Shown here one piece after another: positions 52,817-62,847 of a DNA stretch of 64,000 bases; the first letter of the stretch is position 1; every line of letters begins with the position of its first letter. Below the pieces are notes generated by a model, which ran no database searches, was not told the DNA's origin, and worked only from the letters and a program-made list of their open reading frames with translations. Origin of the DNA: Firmicutes bacterium HGW-Firmicutes-2. Its GTDB lineage: Bacteria; Bacillota; Clostridia; Lachnospirales; Vallitaleaceae. Location of the stretch: positions 62,001 to 126,000 of the forward strand of contig PGZV01000015.1 in assembly GCA_002841495.1 (NCBI GenBank), given 5' to 3'. The position numbers and the translations under genes were made by a program.

Positions 52817-53830
52817 TTAGTTTTGAACCAATTCCTTGCTATGGGTTGATCTTAGTTTCTCTACCAACATCAATGCACCTGTTGATGCCGCACAATCCGT
52901 AATATCATCCGTAAGTACTGTAATGTCAGCGTCATCTATGCCTCTTGAGTTTAATACTATTTTGAACGTCTCTTTTAGAGGCGAAGCGCCACCAATATAT
53001 ATATGATGGTATTTGCTTTTAATATCTGCAATAATATTGGGGTTGATATCATTAGAAATCAATGCACCGGCTAAGAAATTCGCACGTTCATTGGATGTTG
53101 TTTCCAATTGGATATCCATAAGTCTAACTGCAAAAGCCGATTTGGTGACGCCATTTTCCAATTCAAAGGCTATACCTTGTTTAATAGATGTTTCATCAAT
53201 TTCTGTAATAAGGCTTGGTAATATGGAACTTGATAGAATCGTTGCATTTACAAGCGCATGTAAAAACTCTCCAAGCATCGTCGTTGAACATCTTTCAATT
53301 TCGTTAAACTCATTGATCCATACAAATTTTGTATGGGATCCGGGCAAAATCAAAAGTGCAGGTCCCTTGATATTACAAAGTTCAATAATTCCGAAAGACT
53401 CTACTTCTTCGCCTCTCATAACATCTATGTGATCTAGACTTTCCATTGAAGGTACTTCTACATCGTTTTTCACACCCGGAATAAAGTAAAAGGGTTTATT
53501 ATCGCACCAGGAGAATGATTTCTTTTCAATGCCGTTCACTAAATCATTCATGGATACAGGACAAATTCTATGTGGTAATTCCATAAGCCCTAAGTTGCAT
53601 GTTATCATGCCCGATGCAGCGAAATATTCTACATCTTCAATCCTTCGATTGGCCTTCTTGAGCCCCTCATGAATAATTTCGGCAAGTCCTTTTTCAAGAA
53701 TTTCCTGACTGCCTGTAATCGCTACGTCTTTAATGCCGACACGCGCGCTGGATATTGAAAGGATTTGTCGACCTTCAATAACCTTAATACGACTATTGGT
53801 TGTACCCACATCAACTGTTATGGCTATCAC
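52817..53830 (-). CDS. dgoK: 2-dehydro-3-deoxy sugar acid kinase (DgoK type)
   Basis: The 337-residue protein opens with ITVDVGTTNSRIKVI, the DgoK phosphate-binding motif, and continues with LILPGSHTKFVWINEFNEIE and TMLGEFLHAL, family-specific blocks. It phosphorylates 2-dehydro-3-deoxy-galactonate or -gluconate, giving the 6-phosphate for the aldolase. The GTG start overlaps the tctA stop by 4 bases. The PfkB-type KdgK is absent here. The named substrate is not settled because DgoK and KDG kinases overlap. Confidence 0.85.
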   Translation of the reverse strand: MIAITVDVGTTNSRIKVIEGRQILSISSARVGIKDVAITGSQEILEKGLAEIIHEGLKKANRRIEDVEYFAASGMITCNLGLMELPHRICPVSMNDLVNGIEKKSFSWCDNKPFYFIPGVKNDVEVPSMESLDHIDVMRGEEVESFGIIELCNIKGPALLILPGSHTKFVWINEFNEIERCSTTMLGEFLHALVNATILSSSILPSLITEIDETSIKQGIAFELENGVTKSAFAVRLMDIQLETTSNERANFLAGALISNDINPNIIADIKSKYHHIYIGGASPLKETFKIVLNSRGIDDADITVLTDDITDCAASTGALMLVEKLRSTHSKELVQN

Positions 53831-55326
53831 TTTTGTCCCTCCCTTTGCTGTCTTATGTTTGTAATGGTCTTTTTAATAATTGGCATAAAGAATGTAATCA
53901 CGGCAATGCTTAATAAAACAGCACTTATTGGTCTTGTAAATAGAACACTGATTTCTCCGTCTGACATCATCAATGATTTTCTAAGCTCGCGTTCAGCCAT
54001 GGGGCCAAGAATTAATGCAAGTACAATCGGAGAAGCCGGAAACTCTAATTTCTGCATAACATAACCAATTATGCCACTTACAAACATGACGATGACATCA
54101 AAAAAGTTGTTGTTAATTGCATAAGAGCCTACAATACAAAGTACAAAAATTACAGGTGTAAGTATATATGCCGGTATCGTTATGATTTTTGTAAACCATT
54201 TAATACCTACAAATCCAAGAATAAGCATGAAGAAATTCGCGATTAAAAACCCGACAAAGATGGTATAAACCAAAGGTGCATGATCTCTAAATAAAAGTGG
54301 TCCCGGCTGTAGGCCTTGCATGATAAGAGCACCCAGCATTATGGCCGTGGTCGCATCTCCCGGTATCCCAAGTGTTAGCAAAGGTACCATTGCACCACCT
54401 GTTACACCATTATTTGCTGCTTCTGGTGCTGCTATAGCTTCCGGTATGCCTGTACCGAATTTTTCCGGGTGTTTTGAAAATCTTTTGGCTTCGTTATAGG
54501 CTACAAAAGCGCCAATATCGCCACCCGCACCCGGTATGATTCCTATAAAAGTTCCTATAAGACCGGAACGGAGCGCTGTTGGTATAACTTTTTTCATATC
54601 CTCCCATGTCGGAAGAATGCGATGAAGTGATTGCTTAATGCTGACTTTCTTCATCATATCCTCAAGACTGATAAAGGACTGTGACAATGCAAATAAACCA
54701 ATCATGACCGGAATAAAAGAAAAACCATTAAACAAATTCATGTTCCCAAAAGTAAATCTCTGATATCCTGTAACAATATCTATTCCGACTGTTGAGACTA
54801 AAAGTCCGATTACCCCTGCCATTATACCTTTTAGTACATGTTTGCCTGAAACACTAGAAATAATACTGAGTCCAAACATTGCCAGTGCAAAATATTCAGG
54901 CGCACTAAATTTCAGTCCAATCTTAGCAAGTTGTGGTGATATCAATATGAGCAGAATTACACTCAGTGTGCCACCTATATAAGAAGAAACCGCTGATATA
55001 CCAAGTGCTCTTCCGGCTTCACCTCTTTTAGACATTTCAAATCCGTCAATAGCGGTTGCAGCTGCTGCCGGTGTGCCTGGTGTTTTAAGAAGTATTGCTG
55101 ATATTGACCCTCCGTAGATTGCACCTGCATAAATGCCAAGTAGTAACAATATCCCACTTTCGGCATCCATTCCAAATGTTAGAGGCAAGAGTAAGGCTAC
55201 ACCCATAGTCGCTGTTAAGCCAGGAAGAGCACCTATAGCAATACCGGCTGCTACACCACATGCTATCATAAATAATATCTCAAAGTTCATTACTGCTGCC
55301 AAACCATGTCCAAGTAATTCTAGCAT
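53827..55326 (-). CDS. tctA: TctA-type large permease of a tripartite tricarboxylate transporter
   Basis: The 499-residue protein has about 12 helices and family motifs GALPGLTATMGVALLLPLTF, YGGSISAILLKTPGTPAAAA and GIIPGAGGDIGAFVAYNEA. It is the large membrane subunit working with TctB and the binding protein TctC. In this locus the substrate should be a sugar acid or uronate rather than citrate (inference from neighbours). It lies 11 bases after tctB. Confidence 0.95.
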   Translation of the reverse strand: MLELLGHGLAAVMNFEILFMIACGVAAGIAIGALPGLTATMGVALLLPLTFGMDAESGILLLLGIYAGAIYGGSISAILLKTPGTPAAAATAIDGFEMSKRGEAGRALGISAVSSYIGGTLSVILLILISPQLAKIGLKFSAPEYFALAMFGLSIISSVSGKHVLKGIMAGVIGLLVSTVGIDIVTGYQRFTFGNMNLFNGFSFIPVMIGLFALSQSFISLEDMMKKVSIKQSLHRILPTWEDMKKVIPTALRSGLIGTFIGIIPGAGGDIGAFVAYNEAKRFSKHPEKFGTGIPEAIAAPEAANNGVTGGAMVPLLTLGIPGDATTAIMLGALIMQGLQPGPLLFRDHAPLVYTIFVGFLIANFFMLILGFVGIKWFTKIITIPAYILTPVIFVLCIVGSYAINNNFFDVIVMFVSGIIGYVMQKLEFPASPIVLALILGPMAERELRKSLMMSDGEISVLFTRPISAVLLSIAVITFFMPIIKKTITNIRQQREGQK

Positions 55327-55337
55327 ATTATTTTCTC

Positions 55338-55787
55338 CTAACCTATTATACCTGTCGGAAGCGGAACCGCTAACAACAGCTTAAACACACTATAAATAAT
55401 TCCCGTTATGACAATCGATACTAAAACCAGTTTGGGATAATGTTTCATACCATAAAAACGAACTAATCCAAATAAAAACAGTGGTGTTGCAAAAATAAAA
55501 CCAATAATATTAAGTGCTACCATGTAAGCCAATATACTCACCATCGTAATGTATGCTTTGATTGCATATATATCAAATAAACCTGTTTTACTCTCATCTT
55601 TACTGATAAAAGTTGATATAAAAAGTATTAGACTTAGCCCTATGATTGTTAATGCTAAGATTCTTGGAAAAAAATCAGGACCGGTGATTGTACCGCCTTC
55701 ATAACTTGGAAAACTGCTGATTTCAAAAAGAACAAAAATACCAATTAAGATAAGTATGATGGAAATAATCATATTTCCCTTTTTCAC
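55338..55787 (-). CDS. tctB: TctB-type small permease
   Basis: The 149-residue protein has four helices (residues 5-25, 45-62, 80-100, 118-145) as in TctB. GPDFFPRILALTIIGLSL near residue 40 is the typical conserved loop. The start is a GTG at 55787 with GGAGG 7 bases upstream. It is separated from tctC by 197 bases holding a large stem-loop. Confidence 0.9.
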   Translation of the reverse strand: MKKGNMIISIILILIGIFVLFEISSFPSYEGGTITGPDFFPRILALTIIGLSLILFISTFISKDESKTGLFDIYAIKAYITMVSILAYMVALNIIGFIFATPLFLFGLVRFYGMKHYPKLVLVSIVITGIIYSVFKLLLAVPLPTGIIG

Positions 55788-55870
55788 AATTGCACCTCCG
55801 CGAAGTATTCTAAAACATTCATAACCATATCCTCTACATATTTGTATAGGATGAAAGTATCAACCTATTT

Positions 55871-55952
55871 GCTAAGTTTCTGTCTACAATACATCGTTCC
55901 AATTGCATAAAATGGACTCACTATATTGTAGACAGATTACGTGAAACTTAGC
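55871..55952 (-). other. Large stem-loop between tctC and tctB
   Basis: GCTAAGTTTC pairs with GAAACTTAGC over 10 bp, and inside it TGTCTACAATA pairs with TATTGTAGACA over 11 bp. No T-run follows. Such intercistronic structures often guard the upstream mRNA end, keeping the binding protein above its membrane partners. The site between tctC and tctB fits this. Confidence 0.65.
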
Positions 55953-55984
55953 TTTATGTTATTCAGATATTTAGTCCTAAAGTA

Positions 55985-56950
55985 TTACTTGATATCTGCT
56001 ACAAGATCTTTGAAAAATTTATTTTCAGAGTTCATTTTTTCTCTGTATTGTGCTTCATCAAGGATGGCTATGGTTAATCCACTATTTGCCATAAATGAAG
56101 TAAATGACTCTTCCTTAACAGCTTGACCAAATGCTTCTTTAAGTACATTCATAACATCATCCGGTGTATCTTTTGGTACTGCTAAACCTCTCCATGTACC
56201 TATTGCTACATCATAACCTGATTCCTTAAGAGTCGGTACATCCGGAAATGAGTTTAATCTTTCGTTATCCGCTACACCAAGTATCTTAAGTTGACCTGCC
56301 TCAACTTGTGAAGCAACCTCAGCAGGACTAACCGTTACCGCTTCAATATGTCCGCCTAAAATCGCTGCAACTGCCGGCGCTGCGCCTTCATATGGAATAT
56401 GGTTAAACTTTACATCCGCTGCTTTTTCTATGGCTACTGCTGCCAAATGCCATATCGCACCTACCCCTGAATTACCAATCTGAACTTTACCCGGATTTTC
56501 TTTTGCATATGCAAGAAATTCTTCTACTGTATCCCAAGGTGCATCTGCTGCTACAGTAATCGCTGCAGGCTCTGCATTGATTTGCATAATTGGTCTAAAA
56601 TCATCACTTGTAAAAGGTGCAAGATCTTGTGGTGGTAACGTTGTAAGTTCTACACAAATAGTTGTAACTGTGTAACCATCCGGTTTTGCGTTAGCACCTT
56701 CACCCATACCAACCGCACCACCGGCACCTGTTTTATTTACAACCACTAATGGTTGCTCAAGACTGTTCTTTGCCGCATCTGCAACTGCTCTTGTTACAAT
56801 ATCCGTTCCGCCACCTGCTGAAAAAGGAACGATCATAGTTATTGGTCCGTTTGGAAATTTTGCTTCTTCTTTTGCACAACCTGCTAACATAATCGTTACC
56901 ATTGCTACAATTAGTACTACCGACCCTAATCTCTTTGTTAATCTTTTCAT
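55985..56950 (-). CDS. tctC: TctC-type solute-binding lipoprotein
   Basis: A signal peptide ends in a lipobox (TIMLAGCAKE, with lipid-anchored Cys). The mature Bug/TctC domain has TMIVPFSAGGGTDIVTRAVA, VVVNKTGAGGAVGMGEGANA and KVQIGNSGVGAIWHLAAVA. It binds the substrate and docks to TctA/TctB. The Gly-rich AGGGTDIV loop is the family signature. Its substrate is likely the uronate used by the downstream enzymes. Confidence 0.95.
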   Translation of the reverse strand: MKRLTKRLGSVVLIVAMVTIMLAGCAKEEAKFPNGPITMIVPFSAGGGTDIVTRAVADAAKNSLEQPLVVVNKTGAGGAVGMGEGANAKPDGYTVTTICVELTTLPPQDLAPFTSDDFRPIMQINAEPAAITVAADAPWDTVEEFLAYAKENPGKVQIGNSGVGAIWHLAAVAIEKAADVKFNHIPYEGAAPAVAAILGGHIEAVTVSPAEVASQVEAGQLKILGVADNERLNSFPDVPTLKESGYDVAIGTWRGLAVPKDTPDDVMNVLKEAFGQAVKEESFTSFMANSGLTIAILDEAQYREKMNSENKFFKDLVADIK

Positions 56951-57014
56951 TTTTTACCTCCGCATAGTTTTGTTTTGATACAGCTACTTATTTCAAGACA
57001 TCATGTCCTAAAAA

Positions 57015-57644
57015 CTAATTCATTAGCGTCACATATTTTTGGAAATGGTCTTTTAGCAAATTATATCTACCTTCTACGATCAATTTATTGTCGATTAAGG
57101 CAGACCCAAGTCCAAATGCATCCACGCCCACTTTGATATATGCTTCCATATTGCTCAGATTCATCCCACCAACAGCCATGATCTTAACATCTTCTAGTGG
57201 TCCTCTTAGTTGATTTATATATTCTGTGCCCAGAGCAACTGCAGGGAAAAGTTTTACTATTTCACAACCCAGTTGATGGGCTTTTACGATTTCTGTTGGG
57301 CTAAACACCCCTGGAGCAACTAATATTTTCTTTTGTTGTGCTGTCTCTATACATTCTTCAGATAGATTTGGACAAATTAAAAATTGAGCACCAGCATCAA
57401 TAGCTTGAACTGCATCTGTTTTGTTCATGACTGTACCAGCCCCAATCCAAGCTGCCTTTTCATATCTCTTTGATGCCTCTTCTATAATCTTCAATGCTTT
57501 ATGGGTATTTAATGTTACTTCAAAATTCGTTATACCTACATCTATCAGCGTCTCCATGACTTTGAAGTTATCTTCATACTCTAATCCTCTTAATATCGCT
57601 ACGATCTTTTTGCTTAATATGCTTTCAAGTACTTGCTGTTTCAT
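57015..57644 (-). CDS. eda: KDPG/KDPGal aldolase
   Basis: The 209-residue TIM-barrel class I aldolase has the catalytic Lys in EIVKLFPAVALG, Glu in NFEVTLNT and WIGAGTVMN, DAGAQFLICPNL. It cleaves 2-keto-3-deoxy-6-phospho sugar acids to pyruvate and glyceraldehyde-3-phosphate. It is the first gene of the uronate operon, following an operator-like site, with AGGAGG before the ATG. Eda and DgoA are hard to tell apart. Confidence 0.92.
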   Translation of the reverse strand: MKQQVLESILSKKIVAILRGLEYEDNFKVMETLIDVGITNFEVTLNTHKALKIIEEASKRYEKAAWIGAGTVMNKTDAVQAIDAGAQFLICPNLSEECIETAQQKKILVAPGVFSPTEIVKAHQLGCEIVKLFPAVALGTEYINQLRGPLEDVKIMAVGGMNLSNMEAYIKVGVDAFGLGSALIDNKLIVEGRYNLLKDHFQKYVTLMN

Positions 57645-57747
57645 TCAAATGTCCTCCTATATCTTCATAAAATTCTGTTTACCAAGACCATATATTTAAT
57701 TTTTTCAAATACCCTTCTACTTTTATTATCATTTACTCATCTTTGTT

Positions 57748-57772
57748 GTTCCGTATTATGAAACAGCGTTCC
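57748..57772 (-). promoter_or_regulatory. Candidate IclR-family operator with promoter of the uronate operon
   Basis: Three GGAAC/GAAAC-type half-sites (GTTCC, GAAAC, GTTCC on the plus strand) alternate within 25 bp between the iclR and eda genes. On the minus strand they fall between ATTACA (-35-like) and CATAAT (-10-like), with a 17-bp spacer. IclR/KdgR sites are imperfect GAAAC/GTTTC palindromes, so this is a fitting repressor site. The rest of the gap has no gene. Confidence 0.45.
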
Positions 57773-57805
57773 CGTTATGTAATAAAAAAAAATAATATTC
57801 TGTTA

Positions 57806-58585
57806 CTAATTAAAGTTCCCTAATTGATAAGATATCATCTTTGCTGTATTGGTTATCTTCTCAATTAATTCAGGAAAACGTTCTTTAGTGATATAAAGAG
57901 TTGGTCCAGCTATACTAATTGAAGCAATTACTTTGTCATGCCGATCATACACAGGAGCCGCTATACAACGTATACCTTCTTCATGCTCAATCTCATCAAA
58001 GCCATAACCTTGCTCTTTGATTTTTTTTAACTCAATCTCAAAATCTCTATGGTTTGTAATTGTGTTGGGTGTATAGTAGGTCATGTCTTCTTCTTTGACC
58101 AATTTTTTTACTTTATCAAAATCCATGTCGCATAATAGCACTTTTCCAACACCGGTACAATGAAGTGGTACACGTTTGCCAATCTGTGAATATATTCGAA
58201 TGGTATTTGCACGCTTACTTTCTACCTTATCAATATAAACCGATTCTTCACCCTCAAGAACTGCTAGATGAACGATTTCTTGTGTTTGATTTGCCAGTTC
58301 CTGAATATATGGTCTTGCTATACTTCTTAGATCCATAGATTCTAGGAGCGCACCTGCAAGAAAGAGTATCTTCGTTCCAAGGCAATAGTTGTTTGTCTCA
58401 AGATCTTGTTTCACATAGCCTCTATTGAATAATGACATCAGCAATCTATGGGTTGTACTTTTATGTAAACCTAAGACATTCGCCAATGTGGTTACGCCAC
58501 AGCCATCTTTATGTCTGGCAAGCTCTTCTAAAATAATAAGTGAGCGGTCAACTGATTGTACGGCCCCCTCCTTATACTCCTTCAT
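57806..58585 (-). CDS. IclR-family transcriptional regulator
   Basis: The protein has 259 residues. The winged-helix domain (LIILEELARHKDGCGVTTLA, LGLHKSTTHRLLMSLFNRGY) is followed by the IclR effector domain (VYIDKVESKRANTIRIYSQI, PLHCTGVGKVLLCDM, IRCIAAPVYDRHDKVIASIS). It lies just upstream of the uronate genes and probably represses them, released by a KDG-type intermediate as KdgR is. The 350-base gap behind it (58586-58938) has a terminator at 58823 and nothing else I recognise. Confidence 0.92.
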   Translation of the reverse strand: MKEYKEGAVQSVDRSLIILEELARHKDGCGVTTLANVLGLHKSTTHRLLMSLFNRGYVKQDLETNNYCLGTKILFLAGALLESMDLRSIARPYIQELANQTQEIVHLAVLEGEESVYIDKVESKRANTIRIYSQIGKRVPLHCTGVGKVLLCDMDFDKVKKLVKEEDMTYYTPNTITNHRDFEIELKKIKEQGYGFDEIEHEEGIRCIAAPVYDRHDKVIASISIAGPTLYITKERFPELIEKITNTAKMISYQLGNFN

Positions 58586-58822
58586 CTTTTACCTTCTTTC
58601 AGAATAGTTTTGCACAAGTTTGAGTATGATCACATTGTTTGTCATCCTATGTAGTTTTATCAAATAAATCTTTTGCAAACCATTTTTTTTGGTCATATTG
58701 CTTTTCATTACCCATTATATGACCGTCTTTTTACAAAGTCAAGCAAATTTTCATCAAAGCAAACACATATTTTATTCATTTGTACTAATTCCTTAATAAC
58801 ATTCACTCGATACATAATAAAA

Positions 58823-58867
58823 AATTCTTCTACCTTCAATGCATTAAGCATTGTTAATAAAAGAATT
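58823..58867 (-). terminator. Two-tier terminator downstream of the chemoreceptor
   Basis: AATTCTT/AAGAATT closes an inner CAATGC-ATTAA-GCATTG hairpin, followed by TTTTATT on the minus strand. It lies 72 bases after the chemoreceptor stop. Confidence 0.6.
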
Positions 58868-58938
58868 CTATTATGATTATCGTATCAACATTTTAAGTTT
58901 CTGACTGAAGGAACACCTACTTCAACTTAATTCACAAT

Positions 58939-60957
58939 CTAGTGAATCCCGGTACCAAGTTCGAATTTTGAAACTACTTTTTGCATCGATTCAGCCAATA
59001 TAGCTAGCTCTTCACTGGCTTCAGCTATTTCTTGAATGGCTGCGGTTTGTTCTTCAACTGATGCTGCTGTTTGCTCAGTACTGGCAGCATTTTCTTCAGA
59101 AATTGCTGATAAGCTTTCAATGATACTAACAATATCATCTTTCTTGATTGCCATCTCCTGACTGGCGTTGTTTAATCCCTCCATAACCGTTTTCATGCCT
59201 TCTATGGCAATAGATATTCCTTCGAACTTTTTGTTTGTACTCTCAACACTTTTGGTTTGAGAGGATATTATGCCTTCTACTTCTTTGATTGTAACAACCG
59301 ATTGCTCCGTTTTTCCTGAAAGTTCTTGAATGATAAACACAATTTCATCTGTAAAGCTATTGGATTGTTCTGCAAGCTTTCTGATTTCGTCCGCAACGAC
59401 TGCAAATCCTCTTCCGGCCTCACCGGCTCTAGCAGCCTCTATCGCCGCATTAAGTGCAAGTAGATTGGTTTGACTGGCAATATTTTTGATCATCTGACTA
59501 GCATTCTCAATTTTTGTAGCACTTTGACTTGTCTCAAAAATCACATCATGAATGTCACTTGTTGCTTTTTCACTTGCTTTGGTTTTGTTGACAAGATCCA
59601 ATAATACTTCCATGCCCTCATCTTTGAACTTATTAACTTGATTCGCTGCGCTATTAAGCTCTTTAATAAAGTGCAAATCCTGTGTAATCAAATCACTCAA
59701 TTGATTTACACTTGTTGCTCCATGCTCCGTTTCTTTTGCCTGATCCGTTGCACCAACGGCCATTTCTTCGACAGCTCTAGCCACTTCATCTGCTGCAATA
59801 GCTACTTGTTGACTGGTTGATGTCAATTCCTCCGAAGTCGCTGCCACTTGTCCTGAAGTATCCAATATCTGTTTGACCAGCTCTATGAAATTATCTCGCA
59901 TAGCTATAAGTGATATAGCAATTACGCCAATCTCGTCACTTCTTTTTGAGTGTTTTATAATGCTTTGATCGCCTTCTTTCGTCAAATCATAACGAGCAAG
60001 TCGATCTACATAACCCGATAAATATTTAATGGGTTTTGAGATGTAGCTTCCAATAATCAGCGCACCTAACACCCCAATAATGATAACAACACCAGAAATA
60101 ATTACCATAACATTTCTAAGTTCTACCGTTCCACTTAGAAAGTCCTCCTCATAATTACCGATTCCAAGTGTCCAATTGGTATTAGATATAGGGGTCATTG
60201 CAGTAATCCTATTGACGCCGGATAGTTCATAATTTGCAAGTCCCCGATTCCCAATACCAAGCTCTTTTAATGCAAGTCCAAATGCCTTTAATTCCCCATT
60301 GTCTTCAATATCTTTAAAAGGATTTCGTTGTTCAAGTACATATTCTCTTTTAGGATGTGCGTACATAGTACTGTCAGCGCCTACGATAAAGGCATATCCA
60401 TTTTCACCAAAGCCCAGTTGATCGGTTAATTCACTAAGTGATGTCCCATCTCGTGTACCTATTAAAGCACCTACAACCACACCATTTGAATTAATTGGAA
60501 CCGCATCAATAAATATGGGTTCTCCAGTTACTCTACTGATGACCACATCTGAAACATTATCATCTCCATTAAGCGCCTTTTGAATATAATCTCTGTCATC
60601 TAATTGTACTGTTTCTCCACTTAATACAAATCTCGCCGTTCCATCTGTATGCACCACGGCCATATCTTGATAGCCTAATCTTTCAATATCCTTCATCAAG
60701 GATATTTTTTGTTTTTCCCACTCCATACCGTTCATATTTTCTCTCAAGGATATTTCATTCAGTACAGCCAGACGTATATCCATCAACGCTGTTATTTGAT
60801 CTGCCACTTCATCTGAATACTCTAACATGGCTTCTTCTGCTGTCTTTATAACAATTCTTGAACTGAATGTTACAGCTGTCAGTCCTAAGGTAATTGAAAT
60901 AAAGATGATTAAAAGTCCTACAAACATTGCGATACGTTTTGATAAATTAATTTTCAT
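58939..60957 (-). CDS. Methyl-accepting chemotaxis protein with dCache sensor
   Basis: A transmembrane helix (10-30), a double-Cache sensor (35-280, [20 protein letters not shown]), a second helix (about 285-305), a HAMP domain and a signalling domain follow in order. The hairpin tip is [30 protein letters not shown], the CheA/CheW contact. Methylation-type Gln/Glu helices flank it, ending in [20 protein letters not shown]. The ATG has no good ribosome site. The 297-base upstream gap shows no gene. The ligand is unknown, probably a small acid or amino compound. Confidence 0.92.
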   Translation of the reverse strand: MKINLSKRIAMFVGLLIIFISITLGLTAVTFSSRIVIKTAEEAMLEYSDEVADQITALMDIRLAVLNEISLRENMNGMEWEKQKISLMKDIERLGYQDMAVVHTDGTARFVLSGETVQLDDRDYIQKALNGDDNVSDVVISRVTGEPIFIDAVPINSNGVVVGALIGTRDGTSLSELTDQLGFGENGYAFIVGADSTMYAHPKREYVLEQRNPFKDIEDNGELKAFGLALKELGIGNRGLANYELSGVNRITAMTPISNTNWTLGIGNYEEDFLSGTVELRNVMVIISGVVIIIGVLGALIIGSYISKPIKYLSGYVDRLARYDLTKEGDQSIIKHSKRSDEIGVIAISLIAMRDNFIELVKQILDTSGQVAATSEELTSTSQQVAIAADEVARAVEEMAVGATDQAKETEHGATSVNQLSDLITQDLHFIKELNSAANQVNKFKDEGMEVLLDLVNKTKASEKATSDIHDVIFETSQSATKIENASQMIKNIASQTNLLALNAAIEAARAGEAGRGFAVVADEIRKLAEQSNSFTDEIVFIIQELSGKTEQSVVTIKEVEGIISSQTKSVESTNKKFEGISIAIEGMKTVMEGLNNASQEMAIKKDDIVSIIESLSAISEENAASTEQTAASVEEQTAAIQEIAEASEELAILAESMQKVVSKFELGTGIH

Positions 60958-61189
60958 ATTATTTTTTTATATATTGGAATCATTGATTACACAATATATC
61001 CTTTCTAAGTATTATTTATATGTGCTTTGTTTAACTTCTTAATATTAAGGATATAGCCCTTTAGTCCTAGTGTAAATAGGTCTACGGTCCTATCTTTTAA
61101 TCATTCTCTGCAGATATATATTATTACTTAATAAATAATACTGCTCAACCTTTGGGTTCTAGAAAGTAAAATACATTGATAAAATAAAA

Positions 61190-61219
61190 AACTCAAATGA
61201 CCAACTTGTCATTTGAGTT
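61190..61219 (-). terminator. Terminator after the RNA helicase gene
   Basis: AACTCAAATGAC pairs with GTCATTTGAGTT over 12 bp around a 6-base loop, followed by TTTTTTATTTT on the minus strand. It lies 36 bases after the helicase stop. Confidence 0.9.
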
Positions 61220-61254
61220 TCATTTTTTATTTGAATAAGATTATAAAAACTTTG

Positions 61255-62697
61255 CTATACTTTCTTAATCTTAACATCCCTGCCTTTGACTTTTACCTTA
61301 CTGAGTCCCTCTTCCACAATCTGACCTTTATGATTAAAAATCTCCACATAGGTACAGGAATCTTGAATGTCGATAATACCGATATCTTCGGATCCAATCC
61401 CAGGCAAATTACTGATGGCACCGAGCACATCACCGGCACGCATCTTCTTTTTCTTCCCGGCATTGATACGCAACCTTGTTATGTCCTTATGAAGCTGATC
61501 TTTCTTCTCTCTTTTTGGTTTTGGTTTGTCCTTTAATCCTGTCGTCTTTGTAATCGCTTTTTGCTGCAATACCTTTCCATCTTCTAGTGGAACTTTATAG
61601 CCTATAAATGCTTGTATTTCATCCCACTTTCTTTGATCATGAGTGGATACAAAAGTTATGGCGCGGCCTTCCTCGCCAACACGTCCCGTCCGACCTATTC
61701 TATGAACATAGTTTTCATTGTCTATGGGCACATTATAGTTAACCACCAAATCAAGGCTATCTACATGAATCCCTCTAGCAGCAAGATCTGTCGCTATCAA
61801 GTACGTAACATCCCCGTCTTTAAAGGTTGATATAGCCCTGAGTCGATCTTTTTGCGCCATGCCACCATGAAGTGCCATACAATCGTATTTTCCTTTGATG
61901 AGCTTCTGGACCAATTGGTCCGCTTTGATTCTTGTGTTGCAAAAAATCAGACAGCTCCTAGGCTTTAGTTCTTCCATCAACTTCGTTAATAGCATGAATT
62001 TCCAATCATCTGCAACCTCGTACCAGACCTGCTTAATTTGATCAATGGGAGCTTGGGTGGATTCAACTTCTATACGCAAAGGGTCAATCATATGCTTTGA
62101 ACAAATAAATTCTATCTCCGGTGGCATCGTAGCAGAAAAAAGAAGGGTTGTGCGTTCCTTCGGTATTTTCTTAATAATCGCCTCAACATCTTCAAGAAAG
62201 CCTCTTTTTAGCATTTCATCCGCTTCATCAATAATCAAATATTTAATTTGTTCCAATACAAGATTCTTTTTCTTAATCAAATCGCCAAGACGCCCCGGCG
62301 TCCCTACTACTACATGAACACGTTGCTTTAACTGTCTAAGTTGAATGTGTATCGGCTGTTTGCCATAAATCGGAAGGCAACGTATTTTCTTATATCTGCC
62401 AATGCTGGCGATCTCTTCACACACTTGAACCGCCAACTCTCTAGTGGGTGTTAGTATCAGCACCTGAGGTAGATTCTCATCCATCTCCAACTTCTCTGCT
62501 ATCGGAATACCAAAAGCCGCCGTCTTACCACTTCCGGTTTGTGATTGTACAATAAGATCCCTTCCCTCAAGTATATGAGGCATAACCCTATCTTGAACGG
62601 CTAAAGGTTGATTATAACCCAGTACGTCTAATGCCTTGCCAATGTCATCGCCAATGCCATACATTTTACTGAACTCATTTTTTATGGTGTTTCTCAT
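61255..62697 (-). CDS. dbpA: DbpA-type DEAD-box RNA helicase
   Basis: The 480-residue helicase has GYNQPLAVQDRVMPHIL (Q motif), SQTGSGKTAAFGI, PTRELAVQV, DEAD in IIDEADEMLKR, SAT in LFSATMPPE, and HRIGRTGRVGEEG. Its last 75 residues (DITRLRINAGKKKKMRAGDV, LGAISNLPGIGSEDIGIIDI) are the DbpA/YxiN RNA-binding domain that recognises 23S rRNA hairpin 92. It acts in large-subunit assembly. Confidence 0.93.
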   Translation of the reverse strand: MRNTIKNEFSKMYGIGDDIGKALDVLGYNQPLAVQDRVMPHILEGRDLIVQSQTGSGKTAAFGIPIAEKLEMDENLPQVLILTPTRELAVQVCEEIASIGRYKKIRCLPIYGKQPIHIQLRQLKQRVHVVVGTPGRLGDLIKKKNLVLEQIKYLIIDEADEMLKRGFLEDVEAIIKKIPKERTTLLFSATMPPEIEFICSKHMIDPLRIEVESTQAPIDQIKQVWYEVADDWKFMLLTKLMEELKPRSCLIFCNTRIKADQLVQKLIKGKYDCMALHGGMAQKDRLRAISTFKDGDVTYLIATDLAARGIHVDSLDLVVNYNVPIDNENYVHRIGRTGRVGEEGRAITFVSTHDQRKWDEIQAFIGYKVPLEDGKVLQQKAITKTTGLKDKPKPKREKKDQLHKDITRLRINAGKKKKMRAGDVLGAISNLPGIGSEDIGIIDIQDSCTYVEIFNHKGQIVEEGLSKVKVKGRDVKIKKV

Positions 62698-62772
62698 AGT
62701 GTTGTCTTACCTTCCTTGCTACGATCCGATGCTTTTTGCTTATTATAACGTATCCACACACAAATTAATATA

Positions 62773-62816
62773 AAAACCGCCAACCGGAGCGTCTTTCGCT
62801 CAAGTTGACGGTTTTT
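62773..62816. terminator. Bidirectional terminator between the TRAP and helicase genes
   Basis: AAACCG-type arms (AAACCGTCAAC with GGTTGGCGGTTT), plus TTGAGCG with CGCTC inside, form a long stem with T-runs on both sides. It ends the TRAP gene on the minus strand. Confidence 0.85.
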
Positions 62817-62847
62817 ATAACCTCATCTATTTTACATATTCTAAATT

